A stretch of DNA of 7,607 bases from NCBI GenBank assembly GCA_001805565.1, contig MHGM01000034.1:1-7607 (forward strand), written 5' to 3'. The stretch comes from Omnitrophica WOR_2 bacterium RIFCSPHIGHO2_01_FULL_52_10. GTDB lineage: Bacteria > Omnitrophota > Gorgyraeia > Zapsychrales > Zapsychraceae. The notes beneath the pieces were generated by a model, which was not told the origin of the DNA, made no database searches, and saw only the letters and a list, made by a program, of their open reading frames with translations. How positions within the stretch are numbered: the first letter of the stretch is position 1; each line of letters begins with the position of its first letter. The position numbers and the translations under genes are program-made. Positions 4,625 through 7,607 of this stretch are shown in pieces.

Positions 4625-7607
4625 TTAAGCCGCGGCCAGGGCCGGCTCTTCCTTCTTCTCATCGGCAAATTTCACCGAAACGATTCTTGAGATCCCCGTT
4701 TCCGGCATCGTGATGCCATACATGACATTGGCGCTGGAGATGGTCTTTTTGTTGTGCGTGATCACGATGAACTGTGCGATCTTCGCGAATTCCTTCAAAA
4801 GATAGCTAAAACGCCCAACGTTGGAATCATCCAGCGCCGCGTCGATCTCATCCAGGATACAGAACGGGCTCGGATTGACCTTGAACACCCCAAAGATCAG
4901 GGCGATGGCCGTCAGAGTTTTTTCTCCACCGGAAAGAAGGCTGACGTTCTGCAATTTCTTTCCCGGCGGCCGCGCGATGATATCGATGCCGGATTCCAGA
5001 ACGTTTTCCGGATCCAGGAGAACCAACTCCGCTTCTCCGCCGCCAAAGAGCATTTTGAAATAGATGCGAAACTCTTCGCCCACCCTGGTGAATGTATCCA
5101 TGAACATCTGGCGCGTGGAACGGTTGATCTTGGTGATCGTTTCCATCAATTGCGACTTGGCCTCCAGAAGATCGCTCTGCTGCTTCGTGAGGAACTCGAA
5201 ACGCTTCTTGAGCTCTTCATATTCTTCGATGGCGACGAGATTCACGCTGCCGAACGCATCGCAGCGTTTGCGCAAACGTTCGATCTCCTGGACCAGCTCC
5301 TCACCGCTCAAGGTGATTTCCGGCACTTGCGTTTCTGTCCCGGATTGCCTTGCGGGTTCCGGCGGCGTCTCATCGATATTGATCTTGTACGCCTGATGCA
5401 GACGGTCTTTTAAACCTTTCTCCTCGAAGGTCAACTCCTGCTCCTTCATCTGCCGATCGTGGATTTCCTGTTTGATCTGATCGATTCTCTGTTCCCCGGC
5501 GGACATGTTCGTGCGGGCGTCCTGGATCCTTTGCGCGATCGTCTGTTTCTCTTGCGCGTAACCCGTCATAACTTCTTTGAACGACTCCTTTTTTTCTTTA
5601 AGGGCATTAATCTTCCCGGCCAAGGACTGTGTTTCCTGCTGGAACTGCGCCGAACGCGATTCGCCTGCCGTAATTTCATCGTCGATGCGTTTGATCTCCT
5701 CCAGCCAGCTGTCCAGATCCCTGGAAAACATTTCCAGATGTTCCTGCGAGTTCGTTAATTTATCTTTTTGAGATCCCAACTCGGCCTCCACCTGGGCGAT
5801 GGCGACCGTAACTTCCTCTTTTTCCTGCGATTTCGCCGTGATCCAGTTCTGCTTATCCTTGATATCGGCCTGGCACCATGCAATGTCCTGGTTGACCGTA
5901 TCCAGCTGATAATTCAACTGTTCTTCGCGTTTTTTAACGGCGGCAAGGGTTATTTCGACTTCCTGCAGCTCGGAAACAGCGAGCTCGAGCTCTTCGCGCA
6001 ACTTGTTCGTTTTTTCCAATACATCTTCTTTTTGCGCCTTCACCACGGAAAGAGACCTCTCATGATCATGGATATTCTGCTGAATACTGCGAAACGCCTG
6101 GACCTCCTGTTCGATCCGGGCCGCATTGGTTTCTTCCTGGACTTTCAAGTTCCGGATCTCCCCGCGGATCTCCTCGATCTTACTCGATATTTGCTGTGGA
6201 TCCAGCTCAATAAACTTCGCCTCACAGATGATCTCATACAACTGCTGGACGTCGTTACGGGCAAAAAGATTTTTAAAAAATCCGAGCTTCCCATTCTGCA
6301 CGGACTGAACTTCTTTGACCTTTCCAATGATCCCTGTATGGTGTTCCAGGGGCGCGTTCGGGGTGATTAACCGCCCCTCGATGATGGGATCAGGGATATC
6401 CTGATATTGCGCGTGAAGGCGTTCGATGAAATCCTTCTGCGACGTATAGAACAATTCCTTTTTCTCCAGTTCGTGGATGCTTTCCTTTAATACGGCCAAG
6501 GCACCCCTTAGCTGGTCCAGCAAAGAACCTTGGGCCTCTTTTGTTTTCTCCAAATGAAGGAGCTTTTCATTAAGCGCGCTGGTTTCGCCTTCCACCTGGA
6601 CCAGCCGCTCTTCCATATCCTTATGCTCTACGGAAACTTTCCCGCGCTCTATTTCCAACCGGCGTTTTCGCGCCAATGCCCCCTGGATCTCCTTCATCAC
6701 ATCGGTTAATTCATTGCGGACGCTGACCTGCTGGGAAGTCAGGGTCATTATTTTTTCCTCATTCTCCCGGATCTTTCCTTTAGCCTCCAGAATAGCGGAC
6801 TCACATCTCTTGAGTTCGACGCGTTTTTCCTTCAGGCTCTGCTCGTTAAATTGCAAACTGTCCTGAATAACACCCAATTCCTGCGTTAGTTTTTCGACTT
6901 TTTCCTGCTGGGTGCGGCAACGCTCGATCAACTGTTTCTTTTGATCTTTGATCTTTTCACTGCTCTGACGAATCCCTTCAACGCGCTCCTCGTTGAATCC
7001 GATCTGGCGGTTGTCCAGATCCATTTGTCCGTCCAGCTTGATCTCTTCCGCGTGCACGTCGTTGATCTTTTGTTCCAGTTCCCCGAGGCAATCCATTGCG
7101 CCGGTCAAAAGACCGACACGATCCTCCAGCTCCTTGTTCATCGCCGCTTCTTTAGTTTGCAAGGCCTGGATCTCTTCATTGATCTCGGCGCGTTTCTGCT
7201 CAAAAGACCCGACCTGATTTTTAGCCAAACGGATCTCGAGGCGCTCAAGATTCTTGAACTCTTCCTGATATTTGCGGGCCTTGCTGGCCTGGCGTTCGAT
7301 GGAACCGATCTGCCGGCGGACTTCAATGACAATGTCATTAAGACGCAGCAGATTATTCTCGGTGTCCTTTAATTTATTTAACGCCTCTCTTTTCTTCGAT
7401 TTATATTTGGTGATGCCGGAGGCCTCATCAAAGATCATCCGGCGGTCTTCGGGCCTGGCGCTGACGACCAGATCGACTTTTCCTTGCTGCACCAGCGAAT
7501 ACGCTTCCGCGCCGATCCCTGTCCCCATCAACAATTCCTGGATATCTTTAAGCCGCACGATCGTCTTGTTGAGCATATACTCGCTCTCGCCGGAACGAAA
7601 CAGCCGC
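4625..7607 (-). CDS. smc: Chromosome segregation ATPase SMC (N-terminus outside window)
   Basis: Structural maintenance of chromosomes protein, the ATP-driven core of bacterial condensin, which normally works with ScpA and ScpB. 993 codons are visible and the frame is open at the right edge. The visible part begins with RLFRSGESEYMLNK, a conserved SMC head segment, so roughly the first 105 residues with Walker A are missing. Next come YSLVQQGKV (Q-loop, about 36-44) and RRMIFDEASGITKYK (55-69). Coiled-coil arms lie at about 95-400 and 473-740, with a short globular segment between them. A Pro-rich linker (TPPEPARQSG, about 746-755) precedes the C-terminal head, which has FGSVNLVAIEEYEEL (785-799), the signature LSGGEKTLTAIAL (from 891), Walker B CILDEIDAALDDSN (Asp919, Glu920) and the switch His951 in VITHNKK. 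The ATPase residues in view are intact. Full length would be about 1,100, shorter than the usual 1,150-1,200. The protein ends EEPALAAA. Numbering is from the first visible codon. Confidence 0.95.
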   Translation of the reverse strand, partial: RLFRSGESEYMLNKTIVRLKDIQELLMGTGIGAEAYSLVQQGKVDLVVSARPEDRRMIFDEASGITKYKSKKREALNKLKDTENNLLRLNDIVIEVRRQIGSIERQASKARKYQEEFKNLERLEIRLAKNQVGSFEQKRAEINEEIQALQTKEAAMNKELEDRVGLLTGAMDCLGELEQKINDVHAEEIKLDGQMDLDNRQIGFNEERVEGIRQSSEKIKDQKKQLIERCRTQQEKVEKLTQELGVIQDSLQFNEQSLKEKRVELKRCESAILEAKGKIRENEEKIMTLTSQQVSVRNELTDVMKEIQGALARKRRLEIERGKVSVEHKDMEERLVQVEGETSALNEKLLHLEKTKEAQGSLLDQLRGALAVLKESIHELEKKELFYTSQKDFIERLHAQYQDIPDPIIEGRLITPNAPLEHHTGIIGKVKEVQSVQNGKLGFFKNLFARNDVQQLYEIICEAKFIELDPQQISSKIEEIRGEIRNLKVQEETNAARIEQEVQAFRSIQQNIHDHERSLSVVKAQKEDVLEKTNKLREELELAVSELQEVEITLAAVKKREEQLNYQLDTVNQDIAWCQADIKDKQNWITAKSQEKEEVTVAIAQVEAELGSQKDKLTNSQEHLEMFSRDLDSWLEEIKRIDDEITAGESRSAQFQQETQSLAGKINALKEKKESFKEVMTGYAQEKQTIAQRIQDARTNMSAGEQRIDQIKQEIHDRQMKEQELTFEEKGLKDRLHQAYKINIDETPPEPARQSGTETQVPEITLSGEELVQEIERLRKRCDAFGSVNLVAIEEYEELKKRFEFLTKQQSDLLEAKSQLMETITKINRSTRQMFMDTFTRVGEEFRIYFKMLFGGGEAELVLLDPENVLESGIDIIARPPGKKLQNVSLLSGGEKTLTAIALIFGVFKVNPSPFCILDEIDAALDDSNVGRFSYLLKEFAKIAQFIVITHNKKTISSANVMYGITMPETGISRIVSVKFADEKKEEPALAAA
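4628..4647 (+). terminator. Possible terminator hairpin after the cyclase gene
   Basis: A GC-rich imperfect hairpin (AGCC and GGC pairing with GCC and GGCT around a CAGG loop, with a two-base GC bulge) lies about 33 bp after the cyclase stop codon, followed by a pyrimidine-rich but not pure-T run at 4648-4660. It falls within the last codons of the convergent smc gene, whose Ala-rich end creates the GC content, so it may be incidental. No convincing intrinsic terminator for smc was seen in the 30-bp gap at 4595-4624. Confidence 0.2.
6191..6406 (-). other. Reduced hinge region of SMC
   Basis: This is the roughly 72-residue non-coiled segment between the SMC arms. It begins near YQDIPDPIIEGRLI, contains HHTGIIGKVKEVQSV and LGFFKNLFARNDVQQL, and ends near AKFIELDPQQ. 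The GIIGKV strand resembles the opening strand of a classical SMC hinge, and AKFIELD could stand for the last strand. The classical hinge is about 150 residues and ends with a GGSxTGG-type motif, which is not found here. There is one Cys and no CxxC, so this is not a Rad50-type zinc hook. Confidence 0.6.

Noticed and set aside
4754..7372. Several plus-strand open frames (for example 4754-5413, 5768-6370, 6941-7372)
   Set aside because: They are antisense to the smc heads and coiled coils; the Leu/Phe-rich translations are the complement of Glu/Lys-rich coil codons.
4625..7576. Taking the ATG at 7576 as the smc start codon
   Set aside because: The same frame continues without a stop to the window edge and encodes RLFRSGESEY, a conserved segment that lies about 105 residues into SMC proteins, so the true start is outside the window.
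4625..7607. Identification as Rad50/SbcC or MukB instead of SMC
   Set aside because: The segments ESEYMLN, RRMIFDEASGITKYK, LSGGEKTLTAIAL and ILDEIDAALDDSNV are SMC-type, and there is no CxxC zinc hook or MukB-type sequence.

Overview
This window is a bacterial chromosomal housekeeping segment with five genes, two of them cut by the window edges. All five were identified by reading translated motifs. Going left to right, the minus strand carries an operon transcribed right to left: cvpA (2576-3145), dnaG (785-2569) and the first 259 codons of rpoD (1-779, running off the left edge). Next comes a 249-bp divergent intergenic region holding two well-formed sigma-70-type promoters. A plus-strand GAF-GGDEF diguanylate cyclase gene (3395-4594) follows. 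Finally there is a large minus-strand smc gene (4625 to beyond the right edge) that converges on the cyclase gene with a 30-bp gap.

How the genes work together: DnaG primase and the primary sigma factor RpoD form the core of the macromolecular synthesis operon, linking replication priming to transcription initiation. The usual first gene of that operon in proteobacteria is rpsU; here it is a CvpA-family membrane protein. Gaps of 5-6 bp, with Shine-Dalgarno sequences lying inside the preceding gene, point to one translationally linked transcript. The operon promoter is close to a perfect match for the sigma factor the operon encodes, so autoregulation is likely. SMC (chromosome condensation) and the cyclase (c-di-GMP signalling) lie alongside but are separately transcribed.

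Organism: base composition is moderate, near 50% GC. RpoD has a region 1.1 and a spacer of at least about 120 residues after region 1.2, which argues for a Gram-negative-type bacterium rather than a Firmicute or actinobacterium with a short SigA. Gene content and protein style recall uncultured PVC-related lineages such as Omnitrophota, but this is a low-confidence impression that I cannot test here.

Most of the window is ordinary. The most unusual signal is in SMC. Its two coiled-coil arms are close to normal length and match each other, but the hinge between them is only about 70 residues and lacks the Gly-rich end of the classical hinge. Secondary points are the cvpA replacement in the operon, the near-identical architecture of the two divergent promoters, and a possible leader element with a 17-codon upstream ORF overlapping the cvpA start. 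I found no RNA genes, CRISPR arrays, insertion sequences or phage genes.
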